A stretch of 64,000 nucleotides of DNA from Bacteroidales bacterium (lineage in GTDB: Bacteria; Bacteroidota; Bacteroidia; Bacteroidales; Marinilabiliaceae), in contig JAFYCM010000055.1 in assembly GCA_017539645.1 (NCBI GenBank), positions 29,180 to 93,179 of the forward strand, in the 5' to 3' direction. Every line of letters begins with the position of its first letter. Position 1 is the stretch's first letter. The translations under genes were made by a program, and so were the position numbers. Of the stretch, positions 19,259-29,813 are shown piece by piece. The notes under the pieces are model-generated. The model searched no databases and had not been told where the DNA came from. It saw only the letters and a list, made by a program, of their open reading frames with translations.

Positions 19259-22200
19259 CTAATCCCACTTGGCATCGAGCACCTGCTCGGTGTGGTTATT
19301 GATAAATTCTATAACCTCCGGACCAATAACTACGCCGTGTGAGCGCGAATGCAAGCGCACGTGGCGGCTGTTGGCACGGTCGATAAGCTCGAAGTGAACC
19401 TGAGCCGCTGGAGCTTGCGCAATTAGTTCGCCGCGTGAGGTGTATTTCTTCTCGGTGGATGTCAGTAGATGATTGAGGTCGTCGAGAAGATCCTTATTTA
19501 CAGCATGATAGTTGAGCGCTATGGATAGCGAATGCGACTGCGGATTCTTGAGCAAATCGCCTATATAGCAGATGCTTTTGAACGTTCGATATAGTCGATT
19601 AGGGTCGTAGGCACTCTCGGTAACAGTGCCCGTTATACATATGTATGCATTGATTTCGAAGAAGTTAGCAAACTTCGGATAGTCGTTGCCGAAGAGCGCC
19701 ACCTCGCAGCCGCCAGAATAGTCCTCGAGAACGGCAATGAGGAACGGACGCCCTTTCTTGTCGGTGCCGCGGCGCTTGATGCTCGTGACGATGCCCGCCA
19801 CGGTGAATTCGCGGTTTTTCAGTTCGGCGTATTTCTCGTCGGTGAGCATGATGCAAGGCGTGTTGACTATGTATTTCATCTCGAATTTGTACATATCGAG
19901 CGGATGCGCCGTGAGGTATATGCCCACAACCTCCTTCTCTTTGCCAAGTCGCTCAAGTGTCGACCACGAGTTGATGATGTCGGGCAATGCAGGGCGAGCT
20001 ATCTCTACTGCGCCGCCTATGTCGCCAAAGAGCGAAACTTGCTGTTCGTGGCGGTCGCTCTGCACGCGCTGACCATATTTAGTGAGCATTTCGCTGCCCG
20101 AATCGCCAAGTTTTGTGAGTGCAAAGAATTGTTCGCGTTTTATGCCTAAACAGTCGAATGCGCCAGCAACTGCCAGATTTTCAATGGCTTTACGGTTACA
20201 TTTGCTAAGATCGACACGCTCCACAAAGTCGTATATATCTACATATTTACCATTCTTCTCGCGCTCCGAAATTATGGCTTCTACGGCAGCCTCGCCAACA
20301 CCTTTCACGCCGCCAAGTCCGTAAATAATTACGCCGTCTTTATTGACAGCGAAGTTGAGCTCCGACTCGTTCACGTTAGGACCTTGAACCTTGAGTTTCA
20401 TGCTCTTACACTCCTCCATAAACTTCGTCACATCGGTGATGGTGTCTTTACTTATGGTGAGGTTGGCAGCCATATACTCGGCAGGATAGTTTGCCTTCAA
20501 GTAGCCCGTCTGATAAGCCACCCAAGCGTAGCAAGCAGCATGCGATTTGTTGAATGCATACGATGCAAATGCCTCCCAGTCGGTCCAGATTTTTTCGAGC
20601 ACCTCTTTGGGGTGGCCCTTCTCCATAGCTTGATTGATGAACTTCGGCTTCAGCTCAGCCAATATCGCCATCTGCTTCTTACCCATGGCTTTACGTAGCT
20701 TATCGCTCTCGCCTCGGGTGAAGTCGGCAAGGTCGCGGCTGAGGAGCATCACCTGTTCTTGGTAGACCGTCACGCCATACGTATCCTTCAATCGGCTCTC
20801 CATGGCATCGAGGTCGTAGGTGACAGGTTCGCGGCCTTGCGCACGGTTGATGAACGTGGGTATGTACTGAATAGGTCCCGGACGATAGAGCGCGTTCATG
20901 GCTATGAGGTCGGTGAGCTTGGTAGGCTGAAGTTCGCGTAGATATTTCTGCATACCGGGCGACTCGAACTGGAACACGCCAATGGTGCGACCCTCCGAAA
21001 ATAGCTTATAGGTAGGCGCATCGTCGAGCGGAATTTTTTCTATATCGATCTCCTCGCCCGTACGGTGGCGGATATTCTTGAGCGTCTCCTTGATGAGCGT
21101 CAGCGTGATGAGACCGAGGAAGTCCATCTTTATAAGTCCAACCGACTCAATGACGTGACCGTCGTACTGCGTAACGTTGATGTCCTCGTCGGTGTCTTTA
21201 TCGCGCACGCAGCAGATTGGGGCGAAGTTCGTAAGGTCATCAGCGCCAATAATTACACCGCAGGCGTGGATGCCCGTTTGGCGGTTGGTGTCCTCGAGCT
21301 GCGATGCATATTCAAGCACATGGCTGATAAGATCCTTATAATCATTATAGTTAGGCAGCGCGTTGAGTTCCTCGTTGTATTCGCAGTAGCGCGCAGCTTT
21401 GAGTTGCGGTACGTATTTGAAACAAGCAGCCAACTTCACCTTAGGAATCTTGCGTCCCTGCTTCTCTTTGCCCTCGGCGAAGGTCTTGCCCGTTTCTGGA
21501 TCGATGAAGTCGTCAAACTTGTCGGGCACATAGCTTTTGAGCGCATTGGAGAGCGATAGCGGCAACTGGTGCACGCGCGCTACATCGGCAATGGAGTTTT
21601 TGGTCGCCATGGTGCCATACGTAATGATATGCGCAACCTTCTCGGCGCCATACTTATGCGTAACCCAGTCTAGCACCTTGCCACGACCAGCATCGTCGAA
21701 GTCCACATCAATATCGGGGAGCGATATACGGTCGGGGTTGAGGAATCGTTCGAAAAGCAAGTCGTATCGCAACGGATCGATATTCGTAATACCCAAGCAA
21801 TAGGCCACCACCGAACCTGCCGCCGAACCACGGCCCGGACCCACGCTGACGTCAAGCTCTTCGCGGGCTGCACGTATGTAGTCGCGCACTATGAGGAAGT
21901 AGCCTGGGAAACCCATCGTCTTCATCACGTGGAGCTCGAATATTATGTTGTCTTTCACCTTTTGCGGCGGAATTGGGTCGCCGTTCGGATCGATGCCTTG
22001 ATCGAGATTCTCACCATAGCGTTTGGCAGCGCCTTCCCACGCGAGTTTGTTCAAGTAGTCGGCCTCGAGCTTGATGCGGTATAGCTTCTCGTAGCCACCA
22101 ATTTTCTTGATTTTCTTCTCGCCATCTTCGCGGCTCATCACCACTTCGCCCTTCTCGTTGCGCGTGAACTCGTTGTAAATATCCTCGTTGGTGAACTTCT

Positions 22201-23287
22201 TGCGATACTCTTCCTCCGTGCCAAAGTCCTCAGGTATAGGGAATTTAGGCATAATAGGACCCGAGTCGATGTCGTAAACTTCCACCTTGTCGGCAATCTC
22301 CATCGTGTTTTCGAGCGATTCGGGCAGGTCGCTAAAGATGGCAAACATCTCGTCGGGCGTTTTGAGCCACTCCTGCTTGGTGTAGTGCATACGCTCATCG
22401 TCGTAGTTCTTGTTGGTAGAGAGGCAGATAAGGCGGTCGTGCGCCTCGCCGTGCTCCTCGTCAACGAAGTGAGCGTCGTTGGTACATATAATCTTTATGT
22501 TGAGTTTGCGCGCAATATCTATAAGTACAGGGTTTACGCGCTGCTGCTCTTCGTAGGTCTGCGTGTTGGCGTTCGGCTTGTCGGTCTTATGACGCTGAAG
22601 CTCAATATAGAAGTCGTCACCAAAGAGGTTTTTGAACCAAGCGGCAGCCTTCTCGGCTTCGTCTATCTTGCCGTTAAGTATGTATTGCGGAATCTCGCCA
22701 CCGAGGCACGCCGACGAGCAGATGACACCCTCGTGATACTTCTCGAGCAGTGCGTGGTCGATACGCGGCTTGCCATAATAACCATCGGTATAGGCTTGCG
22801 ACGAAAGTTTGCAAAGGTTCTGATAGCCTTTCTTGTTCTTAGCCAGCAATATAAGGTGCCAACCGCCCATATCTATATGCGGATTCACCTTGTCTTTATT
22901 CTCCTTTAGCTCGGCGAATTTTCTATTTATGAGGTGATCGCGACGCGCACAATAGGCCTCTATGCCGAAGATGGGTTTGAATGGTATTTCGGTCTTCATC
23001 TTCTCCTTCAGAGCATCGATCTTGGCTTGAATCTCAGCCACTTTGGCATCGTCGCCAGCAGCCTTCTTGAGATCTTTCTCGAGGTCGCCAAGTTTTGCCT
23101 TCGATGCGCCGTTTATCTTCTTGCAATAGTCCGACAACTCCTTGATACCAAACATGTTACCATGATCGGTCAATGCCATGCTGTACATGCCATTTTTCAT
23201 GCATTTGTCTACAAGGGCTGGCACTTTCGACATGCCGTCGAGCATCGAATAGTGCGAGTGAACGTGAAGATGAGTGAATTGTACCAT
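19259..23287 (-). CDS. dnaE: DNA polymerase III alpha subunit
   Basis: Replicative polymerase catalytic subunit. Seen: an N-terminal PHP domain starting HLHVHSHYSMLDG; the polymerase core with GPGRGSAAGSVVAYCLGI and the catalytic PDIDVDFDD (about residue 523); the finger region YRPGPIQYIP and YQEQVMLLSRDLADFTRGE; the helix-hairpin-helix and OB-fold (tRNA_anti-type, FTVAGIVTSIKRRGTDKKGR) near the C-terminus. 1342 residues. The frame is open to 23383, but I chose the ATG at 23287 (MVQFTHLHVHSHYS): family members begin here, and a promoter box lies inside the upstream extension. No intein or break seen. Confidence 0.93.
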   Translation of the reverse strand: MVQFTHLHVHSHYSMLDGMSKVPALVDKCMKNGMYSMALTDHGNMFGIKELSDYCKKINGASKAKLGDLEKDLKKAAGDDAKVAEIQAKIDALKEKMKTEIPFKPIFGIEAYCARRDHLINRKFAELKENKDKVNPHIDMGGWHLILLAKNKKGYQNLCKLSSQAYTDGYYGKPRIDHALLEKYHEGVICSSACLGGEIPQYILNGKIDEAEKAAAWFKNLFGDDFYIELQRHKTDKPNANTQTYEEQQRVNPVLIDIARKLNIKIICTNDAHFVDEEHGEAHDRLICLSTNKNYDDERMHYTKQEWLKTPDEMFAIFSDLPESLENTMEIADKVEVYDIDSGPIMPKFPIPEDFGTEEEYRKKFTNEDIYNEFTRNEKGEVVMSREDGEKKIKKIGGYEKLYRIKLEADYLNKLAWEGAAKRYGENLDQGIDPNGDPIPPQKVKDNIIFELHVMKTMGFPGYFLIVRDYIRAAREELDVSVGPGRGSAAGSVVAYCLGITNIDPLRYDLLFERFLNPDRISLPDIDVDFDDAGRGKVLDWVTHKYGAEKVAHIITYGTMATKNSIADVARVHQLPLSLSNALKSYVPDKFDDFIDPETGKTFAEGKEKQGRKIPKVKLAACFKYVPQLKAARYCEYNEELNALPNYNDYKDLISHVLEYASQLEDTNRQTGIHACGVIIGADDLTNFAPICCVRDKDTDEDINVTQYDGHVIESVGLIKMDFLGLITLTLIKETLKNIRHRTGEEIDIEKIPLDDAPTYKLFSEGRTIGVFQFESPGMQKYLRELQPTKLTDLIAMNALYRPGPIQYIPTFINRAQGREPVTYDLDAMESRLKDTYGVTVYQEQVMLLSRDLADFTRGESDKLRKAMGKKQMAILAELKPKFINQAMEKGHPKEVLEKIWTDWEAFASYAFNKSHAACYAWVAYQTGYLKANYPAEYMAANLTISKDTITDVTKFMEECKSMKLKVQGPNVNESELNFAVNKDGVIIYGLGGVKGVGEAAVEAIISEREKNGKYVDIYDFVERVDLSKCNRKAIENLAVAGAFDCLGIKREQFFALTKLGDSGSEMLTKYGQRVQSDRHEQQVSLFGDIGGAVEIARPALPDIINSWSTLERLGKEKEVVGIYLTAHPLDMYKFEMKYIVNTPCIMLTDEKYAELKNREFTVAGIVTSIKRRGTDKKGRPFLIAVLEDYSGGCEVALFGNDYPKFANFFEINAYICITGTVTESAYDPNRLYRTFKSICYIGDLLKNPQSHSLSIALNYHAVNKDLLDDLNHLLTSTEKKYTSRGELIAQAPAAQVHFELIDRANSRHVRLHSRSHGVVIGPEVIEFINNHTEQVLDAKWD

Positions 23288-23325
23288 AATAATCTGTGGT
23301 TTATGCTTGCGTCTTTCGACATTGA

Positions 23326-23333
23326 CAAAAGTA
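23326..23333 (-). promoter_or_regulatory. -7 box of dnaE
   Basis: Minus-strand TACTTTTG, an exact TAnnTTTG match, 38 bases before the chosen ATG; the -33 element is not clear. Its position argues against the longer open frame starting at 23383. Confidence 0.55.
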
Positions 23334-23540
23334 GCCAGCAACGTGCGCTGTTTCATAGCGTATGCAAGAATAATTTTCAACAAAAACGTAAGTATATGTA
23401 GACGTGATAGTTACGAATCATACGCGCTGCTTCATTGTCAATTTCCCTTTCTCTTACGTGTTATACTTATGCATTTTGTACGAATTTGACAGAAAGTTGC
23501 CTATGCTGGCTTCATTATGTATAAAAAAGGCGGCATAATG

Positions 23541-23571
23541 TTACAATCTATAAGTATACACACTAATTTTG
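23541..23571 (+). promoter_or_regulatory. gltB promoter
   Basis: TAATTTTG at 23564-23571, with a weak TTAC at 23541-23544, 19 bases upstream. Leader of about 70 bases. Confidence 0.6.
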
Positions 23572-23647
23572 TGGCGTTTTGTTAGCAAATGACGCATTTG
23601 CATAACAAAAGAGAACCAAAGAATATAACCTTTCTTACGATATAAGT

Positions 23648-26600
23648 ATGACTGATACGAGATTTCCCAAGGCGCAAGGACTTTACGACCCTGCTAATGA
23701 GCACGATGCGTGCGGCGTGGGTTTTGTGGCCAACATAAAGGGTGAAAAGACTAACGACATTATTCAACGTGGTTTGCAGGTGAGCATAAATATGACTCAC
23801 CGTGGTGCCGAAGGTGCCGACAACAAGTCGGGCGATGGCGCTGGCATACTTATACAGATGCCGCACGAATTCTTCAAAACGCTTGTACCCGACCTTCCTG
23901 AACCTGGCAGATACGCTTCAGGCTTGATTTTTTTGCCTAAAAACGAATCGGCTTCTGCAAAATGTCAAGAGACTCTTAATCAGATTATTAAGAGCGAAGG
24001 TCTGGAGCTCATTGGCTACCGAGATGTGCCTGTGGATAGCAGTTGCGTTGGCGAAATAGCACTCCGCAACGAACCACGTATCGTGCAAATTTTCGTAAAG
24101 GACAAGAGCCACGAGGAGACCGACAAGCTCGAGCGAAAACTCTACCTCGTGCGCAAACAAGCCGAGAAGAAGGTTCGCAGCTCAAATATTATCGACAAAG
24201 AGTCGTACTACATCGTAAGCCTCTCGGCGCGTACGTTTATATACAAAGGAATGCTCACGCCAATGCAGCTTGGTCAGTACTTCCTCGACCTGAAAGACCC
24301 GCGCATGAAATCGGCCATTGCAGTGGTGCACTCACGTTTCTCCACCAACACCTTCCCAACGTGGGATTTGGCGCAACCTTTCCGCATGTTGGCGCACAAT
24401 GGCGAGATAAACACCATCCGCGGCAACCGCCTTTGGATGCAGGCTCGCGAAGGTTTGCTCCAGAGCGACGTCTTTGGTGACGACCTACCCAAGCTCTTCC
24501 CTATCATAGAGCCAAACATGAGCGACTCGGCTTCGCTCGACAACGTGTTCGAATTTCTCGTTCAAACGGGTCGCACTCTGCCTCACGCACTCACGATGAT
24601 GGTGCCCGAATCGTGGAACTCGAAGAACCCAATCCCCGACTCGCTCAAGGCATATTACGAATATCACTCAACCATCATGGAGCCATGGGATGGCCCAGCA
24701 GCGCTCGTGTTCACCGATGGTAGATACGTTGGTGGTACGCTCGACCGCAACGGCTTGCGTCCATCACGATACATAATTACAAAGAACGACATGATAGTTA
24801 TGGGTTCGGAAGTCGGCGTTCAGTCGTTCGACCCCGAAGAGGTGAAAGCCAAAGGTCGTTTACGCCCTGGTAAACTCTTGCTCGTCGACACACAACTCGG
24901 CACCATAATACCCGACGAAGAGGTGAAAGCACAACTCGCTCGTACGCATCCATACGAAAACTGGTTGAAGGCTAACCGCTTTAGTCTTAGCGATATAAAT
25001 ACGGAACTCAAACTTCCCGACACGGGCATGGGCGATAAGTACGAGATGTACAAAAAAGTCTTTGGCTACAACAAAGAGGATTTCAACATCATCATTGCGC
25101 CAATGGCCAACACGGGCAACGAGCCATCGAGTTCAATGGGTAACGACACGCCAATAGCTGCATTCTCTGACAAACCGCAAAATTTCTATCAGTATTTCCG
25201 TCAGACGTTTGCCCAAGTCACAAACCCGCCTATCGACTCCATTCGCGAAGGCCTCGTGATGTCGCTAACGCACTATATTGGTTCTATTCAAGGTAACCTA
25301 CTTGCCGAAGAGCCGCTGCAGTGCCGCACAATGAAATTCGAAAGTCCTATAGTTACAAATACCGACCTTGCTAAGCTGAAAGACAATCAACTGAAGACCT
25401 TCACTCACGTAACTATACCGATGCTTTTCCCCGTTGGTTCGGGCGGCATAGGCTTGCAGAACGCTCTCAAATCGATGTGCAAAGCAGCCGAAGATGCTGT
25501 AGACTCGCAGAAAAACTTCATCATACTCAGCGACCGCGATGTTTCGGCCGACATGATGGCAGTGCCTTCGTTGCTCGCTGTGGCTACAATTCACCACCAC
25601 CTCATCCGCGCCAAGAAACGTATGCAGGTAGGACTTATAGTAGAGACGGGCGATGCTCGCGAAGTGATGCATTTCGCACTATTGCTTGGCTATGGTGCAA
25701 GTATCATAAATCCTTATATGTGCTTTGCCTCGATCCAACAGATGGTGAAGGAGGGCAAAATAACTACCGACTACGTAACAGCACGCGACAACTACATACA
25801 CGCCGTAGACAAAGGCCTGCTCAAGGTGATGTCGAAGATGGGTATATCTACATTGCTAAGCTACCACGGCGCGCAGCAGTTCGAGGCTATTGGCATCTCC
25901 GAAGAGGTCATAAATACGAGTTTCGTAGGCACACCATCGAAAATTGGCGGCGTTGGCTTCGACATAATAGCTAAAGAGACCGAACTCTTCCACAAACGCG
26001 CATTCGAGCCTAAAGAGCTAAGCGCCAACGAAGTATTCGACGTCGATGGCCGTTATTCTTATCGTAAGTATGGCGAAAAACATGGCTGGAATCCCGAGAC
26101 AATTGCTCTTCTTCAATGGGCAACCTCGCAAAACGACTACGAGAAGTTCAAAGAGTTCAGCCGCCGTGTAAACGAAGACAACCGCACACCGCTCTTCATA
26201 CGCGGATTCTTGAAACTGAAAGATGGCATAGCTATAGATATAAACGAAGTTGAGTCGGAAGAGTCCATCATGAAACGCTTCGTAACAGGCGCAATGTCTT
26301 ATGGCTCAATAAGCAAGGAGGCGCACGAAGCTTTAGCGCTTGCCATGAACTCCATTGGCGGACGAAGCAACACCGGCGAAGGTGGCGAAGATGCTGAGCG
26401 CTTCAAGAGTCCGGCGCGCAGCTCTATCAAGCAGATTGCTTCGGGTCGTTTTGGCGTAACGAATAATTACCTCGTCAATGCCGACGAGCTTCAGATAAAG
26501 ATTGCGCAAGGCGCAAAACCGGGCGAAGGCGGCCAGTTGCCAGGCTTCAAGGTGAACAAAATCATCGCCAAGCTGCGTAACTCAACGCCAGGCATCACAC

Positions 26601-28183
26601 TCATTTCGCCTCCACCTCATCACGATATATATTCTATCGAGGACCTCAAGCAGCTCATTTTCGACCTCAAATGCACCAACCCACGTGCCAAAATCAGCGT
26701 GAAACTTGTATCGGAGAGTGGAGTGGGCACTATTGCCGCTGGTGTAGCTAAAGCCAAAGCCGACTTGATAGTTATCTCTGGCTGCGAAGGTGGTACGGGA
26801 GCAAGTCCGGCATCGTCAATCAAGCACGCTGGCTTGCCTCTCGAAATTGGTTTGGCCGAGGCTCAGCAGACGTTGGTTATGAACAACTTGCGCGGTCGTG
26901 TTAAACTTCAAACCGATGGTCAGCTAAAGACAGGTCTCGATGTAGTAAAGATGGCTTGCCTTGGTGCCGAAGAATTCGGTTTTGCTACGGCAGCACTAAT
27001 CTCGCTCGGCTGTGTTATGATGCGCAAATGTCACCTAAACACATGTCCAGCAGGCATTGCTACGCAAGACGAACAGCTCCGCAAACGCTTCATAGGTAAG
27101 TATGAAAATGTTGTGAACCTCTTCCGCTTCATAGCTCGCGAAGCGCGTGAAATAATGGCATCCATTGGCGTTCGTTCGCTCAACGACCTTGTTGGTCGCA
27201 CCGACCTCCTCGAGCAAGACCACACCGTGGGCAACTGGAAGACTCAAGGCATAGATATGAGCCGCATACTCTATTTCCCAGAAGGTGGCAAGCGCTTCTC
27301 TATATACAACACTATGGAGCAGAAGCACGAGATTGAAGGCGTTATGGATTACGATCTCATAAAACTCTCAGAACCAGCGCTCAGCGGCAAACAACGCGTT
27401 TGGATTTCGCGCGACATAAATAACGTCGACCGCACCGTAGGCGCAATGCTTTCGGGCGAAATATCTAAACTCTACGGCGAAGATGGCCTCCCCGACGACA
27501 CCATTCAAGCTACATTCTTCGGCTCGGCAGGTCAGAGCTTCGGCGCATTCCTGACGCATGGCGTAACATTCCGCCTCGAAGGCGAGTCGAACGACTACCT
27601 CGGCAAAGGCCTTTCGGGTGGTACCATCGTGGTTGTGCCGCCTATCGGTAGCAAGTTCGTGCCAGAGAAAAACATAATTATTGGTAACACGGTGCTCTAC
27701 GGTGCTACGAAAGGTTTCGTAAGTATTCGTGGTGTGGCAGGCGAACGCTTCGCTGTGCGCAACTCAGGTGCGACGGCCGTTGTAGAAGGCGTTGGCGACC
27801 ACTGCTGCGAGTATATGACTGGCGGACGTGTGGTAGTTATCGGCAAGACAGGACGCAACTTCGCGGCTGGTATGTCGGGCGGTATTGCATACGTACTCGA
27901 TGTCGACGGCGATTTCGACTACTACTGCAACAAGAGCCTTGTGGAACTCAGTCCAGTAGAGAATAAAGATGACATTTTGGAATTGCAAAGTATTCTGAAT
28001 AAGCACCTTATGTATACCAACAGTGCCAATGCGCGTAACATTCTCGTCAACTGGCAGAAATACGTACACAAATTCGTGAAAGTGATTCCGTTCGAATATA
28101 AGAAGGTGCTCGAGGAGGAGAAACTTCGCGAATTGGAACGTAAGATTAGCGAAACTGGCGAAGCACTTCATATCAACGAGTAA
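23648..28183 (+). CDS. gltB: glutamate synthase (NADPH) large subunit
   Basis: Makes two glutamates from glutamine and 2-oxoglutarate; the ammonia-assimilation partner of glutamine synthetase. Seen: the class II amidotransferase domain with nucleophile Cys22 after a short propeptide (NEHDACGVGFVANI); the FMN-binding synthase domain (about 800-1200; GEGGQLPGFKVNKIIAKLRN, SGCEGGTGASPASSIKHAG); the 3Fe-4S cluster cysteines in CVMMRKCHLNTCPAGIATQ; the C-terminal GXGXG beta-helix domain (about 1250-1480). 1511 residues, the usual length. Followed after 31 bases by gltD, forming the standard operon. Confidence 0.96.
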   Translation: MTDTRFPKAQGLYDPANEHDACGVGFVANIKGEKTNDIIQRGLQVSINMTHRGAEGADNKSGDGAGILIQMPHEFFKTLVPDLPEPGRYASGLIFLPKNESASAKCQETLNQIIKSEGLELIGYRDVPVDSSCVGEIALRNEPRIVQIFVKDKSHEETDKLERKLYLVRKQAEKKVRSSNIIDKESYYIVSLSARTFIYKGMLTPMQLGQYFLDLKDPRMKSAIAVVHSRFSTNTFPTWDLAQPFRMLAHNGEINTIRGNRLWMQAREGLLQSDVFGDDLPKLFPIIEPNMSDSASLDNVFEFLVQTGRTLPHALTMMVPESWNSKNPIPDSLKAYYEYHSTIMEPWDGPAALVFTDGRYVGGTLDRNGLRPSRYIITKNDMIVMGSEVGVQSFDPEEVKAKGRLRPGKLLLVDTQLGTIIPDEEVKAQLARTHPYENWLKANRFSLSDINTELKLPDTGMGDKYEMYKKVFGYNKEDFNIIIAPMANTGNEPSSSMGNDTPIAAFSDKPQNFYQYFRQTFAQVTNPPIDSIREGLVMSLTHYIGSIQGNLLAEEPLQCRTMKFESPIVTNTDLAKLKDNQLKTFTHVTIPMLFPVGSGGIGLQNALKSMCKAAEDAVDSQKNFIILSDRDVSADMMAVPSLLAVATIHHHLIRAKKRMQVGLIVETGDAREVMHFALLLGYGASIINPYMCFASIQQMVKEGKITTDYVTARDNYIHAVDKGLLKVMSKMGISTLLSYHGAQQFEAIGISEEVINTSFVGTPSKIGGVGFDIIAKETELFHKRAFEPKELSANEVFDVDGRYSYRKYGEKHGWNPETIALLQWATSQNDYEKFKEFSRRVNEDNRTPLFIRGFLKLKDGIAIDINEVESEESIMKRFVTGAMSYGSISKEAHEALALAMNSIGGRSNTGEGGEDAERFKSPARSSIKQIASGRFGVTNNYLVNADELQIKIAQGAKPGEGGQLPGFKVNKIIAKLRNSTPGITLISPPPHHDIYSIEDLKQLIFDLKCTNPRAKISVKLVSESGVGTIAAGVAKAKADLIVISGCEGGTGASPASSIKHAGLPLEIGLAEAQQTLVMNNLRGRVKLQTDGQLKTGLDVVKMACLGAEEFGFATAALISLGCVMMRKCHLNTCPAGIATQDEQLRKRFIGKYENVVNLFRFIAREAREIMASIGVRSLNDLVGRTDLLEQDHTVGNWKTQGIDMSRILYFPEGGKRFSIYNTMEQKHEIEGVMDYDLIKLSEPALSGKQRVWISRDINNVDRTVGAMLSGEISKLYGEDGLPDDTIQATFFGSAGQSFGAFLTHGVTFRLEGESNDYLGKGLSGGTIVVVPPIGSKFVPEKNIIIGNTVLYGATKGFVSIRGVAGERFAVRNSGATAVVEGVGDHCCEYMTGGRVVVIGKTGRNFAAGMSGGIAYVLDVDGDFDYYCNKSLVELSPVENKDDILELQSILNKHLMYTNSANARNILVNWQKYVHKFVKVIPFEYKKVLEEEKLRELERKISETGEALHINE

Positions 28184-28214
28184 GTAATAACAACAAAAAA
28201 TAAAGAATAATATC

Positions 28215-29642
28215 ATGGCAGATCCAAGAGGATTTATGAAGGTAGACCGCAAAGAAAGCGGCTACCGACCACTTGCCGAGCGTGTGGAAGACTACAGCGA
28301 AGTAGAACAAACGCTCAACGATACCGACCGCCAACTTCAGGCTTCGCGCTGTATGGACTGCGGAGTGCCATTTTGCCATTGGGCTTGTCCGCTTGGCAAC
28401 AAAACTCCAGAGTGGCAAGATGCGGCCTTTCGCGGCAACTGGGAAGAAGCCTACAACATACTACACTCTACGAGCAATTTCCCTGAGTTCACCGGTCGCA
28501 TCTGTCCGGCTCTTTGCGAAAAATCGTGCGTGCTTGCTATTCATAATCAAGCCGTTACTATTCGTGAAAACGAATGCTCTGTTGCCGAACATGCTTTCAA
28601 CCTCGGCATTGTCAAGCCGCACATTCCTGTCGCTCGCTCGGGCAAGAAAGTGGCTGTGGTAGGTAGCGGGCCGTCGGGACTTGCAGCCGCCGACATCTTG
28701 AACCAAGCGGGCCACACGGTCACCGTCTTCGAGAAGAGCAATGCTGTTGGTGGTCTGCTGCGCTTTGGCATCCCAGATTTCAAACTCTCCAAGAAGGTCA
28801 TCGACCGCCGCATAGCTATACTTACAGCTGAGGGCATCATCTTCAAGACGAATGCCGAAGTGGGCGTAAACCCTAAACTCGATAAGCTCAAGAAAGATTT
28901 CGATGCCATAGTTATATGTATTGGTGCTGGCCAGCCTCGCGACTTGAAGGTTGAAGGTCGCGAGCTCAAAGGTGTGCACTTCGCCCTCGAATTCCTTCAG
29001 CAGCAAAACCACGTCAATCGCGGCGATGATGTTAAGGATAAAGACCTCATCACGGCTACGGGCAAACACGTGCTCGTCATCGGTGGTGGCGACACGGGTT
29101 CCGATTGCGTAGGTACGAGCAACCGCCAGAAGGCAAGTAATATTATGCAAATAGAGATTATGCCTAAACCTCCCGTCGATCGCGCGCCAGGCAATCCTTG
29201 GCCCTATTGGCCTATGGTGCTCAAGACCACATCGAGCCACAAGGAGGGGTGCGACCGTCGTTGGAGCCTAAGCACTAAGCGCTTCATCGGCGACGAGAAA
29301 GGCAACGTAAAAAAGGCCGAACTCGTTGAAGTTGAATGGGTAAAGGACGAAGCTACGGGACGTATGCAGATGAAAGAGAAAGAGGGCTCGGCATTCCAAA
29401 TCGACGTAGAATTGGTATTGCTATGTATGGGTTTTCTCTCGCCTGTTCACGAAGGCCTCGTCAACGACCTTGGCGTGGAACTCGACCAACGCGGCAACAT
29501 CAAAGTTGATGCTCACGGCGCCACGAGCGTTCCAGGCATCTTTGCTGCTGGCGATGCTGCTACTGGTGCAAGCCTCGTCGTTCGTGCCATTGCTCGCGGA
29601 CGCGAAACGGCTATGGGCGTGATAGAATACCTAAAAGCATAA
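28215..29642 (+). CDS. gltD: glutamate synthase (NADPH) small subunit
   Basis: FAD/NADPH subunit that passes electrons to GltB. Seen: N-terminal cysteine clusters for two 4Fe-4S centres (CMDCGVPFCHWACPLGNK and GRICPALCEKSCVLAI); the FAD Rossmann motif GSGPSGLAAADIL; the NADPH-binding VIGGGDTGSDCVGT; and the C-terminal FAD motif PGIFAAGDAATGASLVVRAI. 475 residues, as in the family. Second gene of the gltBD operon, closed by a strong hairpin terminator 24 bases after the stop. Confidence 0.96.
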   Translation: MADPRGFMKVDRKESGYRPLAERVEDYSEVEQTLNDTDRQLQASRCMDCGVPFCHWACPLGNKTPEWQDAAFRGNWEEAYNILHSTSNFPEFTGRICPALCEKSCVLAIHNQAVTIRENECSVAEHAFNLGIVKPHIPVARSGKKVAVVGSGPSGLAAADILNQAGHTVTVFEKSNAVGGLLRFGIPDFKLSKKVIDRRIAILTAEGIIFKTNAEVGVNPKLDKLKKDFDAIVICIGAGQPRDLKVEGRELKGVHFALEFLQQQNHVNRGDDVKDKDLITATGKHVLVIGGGDTGSDCVGTSNRQKASNIMQIEIMPKPPVDRAPGNPWPYWPMVLKTTSSHKEGCDRRWSLSTKRFIGDEKGNVKKAELVEVEWVKDEATGRMQMKEKEGSAFQIDVELVLLCMGFLSPVHEGLVNDLGVELDQRGNIKVDAHGATSVPGIFAAGDAATGASLVVRAIARGRETAMGVIEYLKA

Positions 29643-29666
29643 CCTAACCACCAAATACACTTTCAG

Positions 29667-29705
29667 CCGATGCGTCGTGTAGAAATACATACGCATCGGT
29701 TTTCT
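29667..29705 (+). terminator. gltBD terminator
   Basis: Stem CCGATGCGT..GTGTA / TACAT.ACGCATCGG with a GAAA loop, followed by TTTTCTAT. Confidence 0.85.
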
Positions 29706-29723
29706 ATATATACACACGCAAAA

Positions 29724-29810
29724 TCTCCCTCAATAAGGGAGATTTTTATCGATATTTTCCCTCAATGAGGGAGATTTTTATTAGATATAAGCACTCAATG
29801 AGGGAGATTA
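29724..29810. repeat. three direct repeats with inner dyad, 32-33 bp period
   Basis: Units starting at 29729, 29761 and 29794 share CTCAATRAGGGAGATT. The first two extend to CCCTCAATRAGGGAGATTTTTAT and each contains a near-palindrome (CCCTCA..TGAGGG). The period of 32-33 bases is about three helical turns, so the sites face the same side of the DNA. The third unit ends 4 bases before the -7 box of the following ATPase gene. This looks like an operator array for that gene. Three copies with 11-12 base gaps do not make a CRISPR. Confidence 0.8.
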
Positions 29811-29813
29811 TGT

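Noticed and set aside
29724-29810. Three regularly spaced repeats as a CRISPR array
   Set aside because: Only three units, conserved core about 16-21 bases, gaps 11-12 bases, no cas genes. Better read as operator sites.
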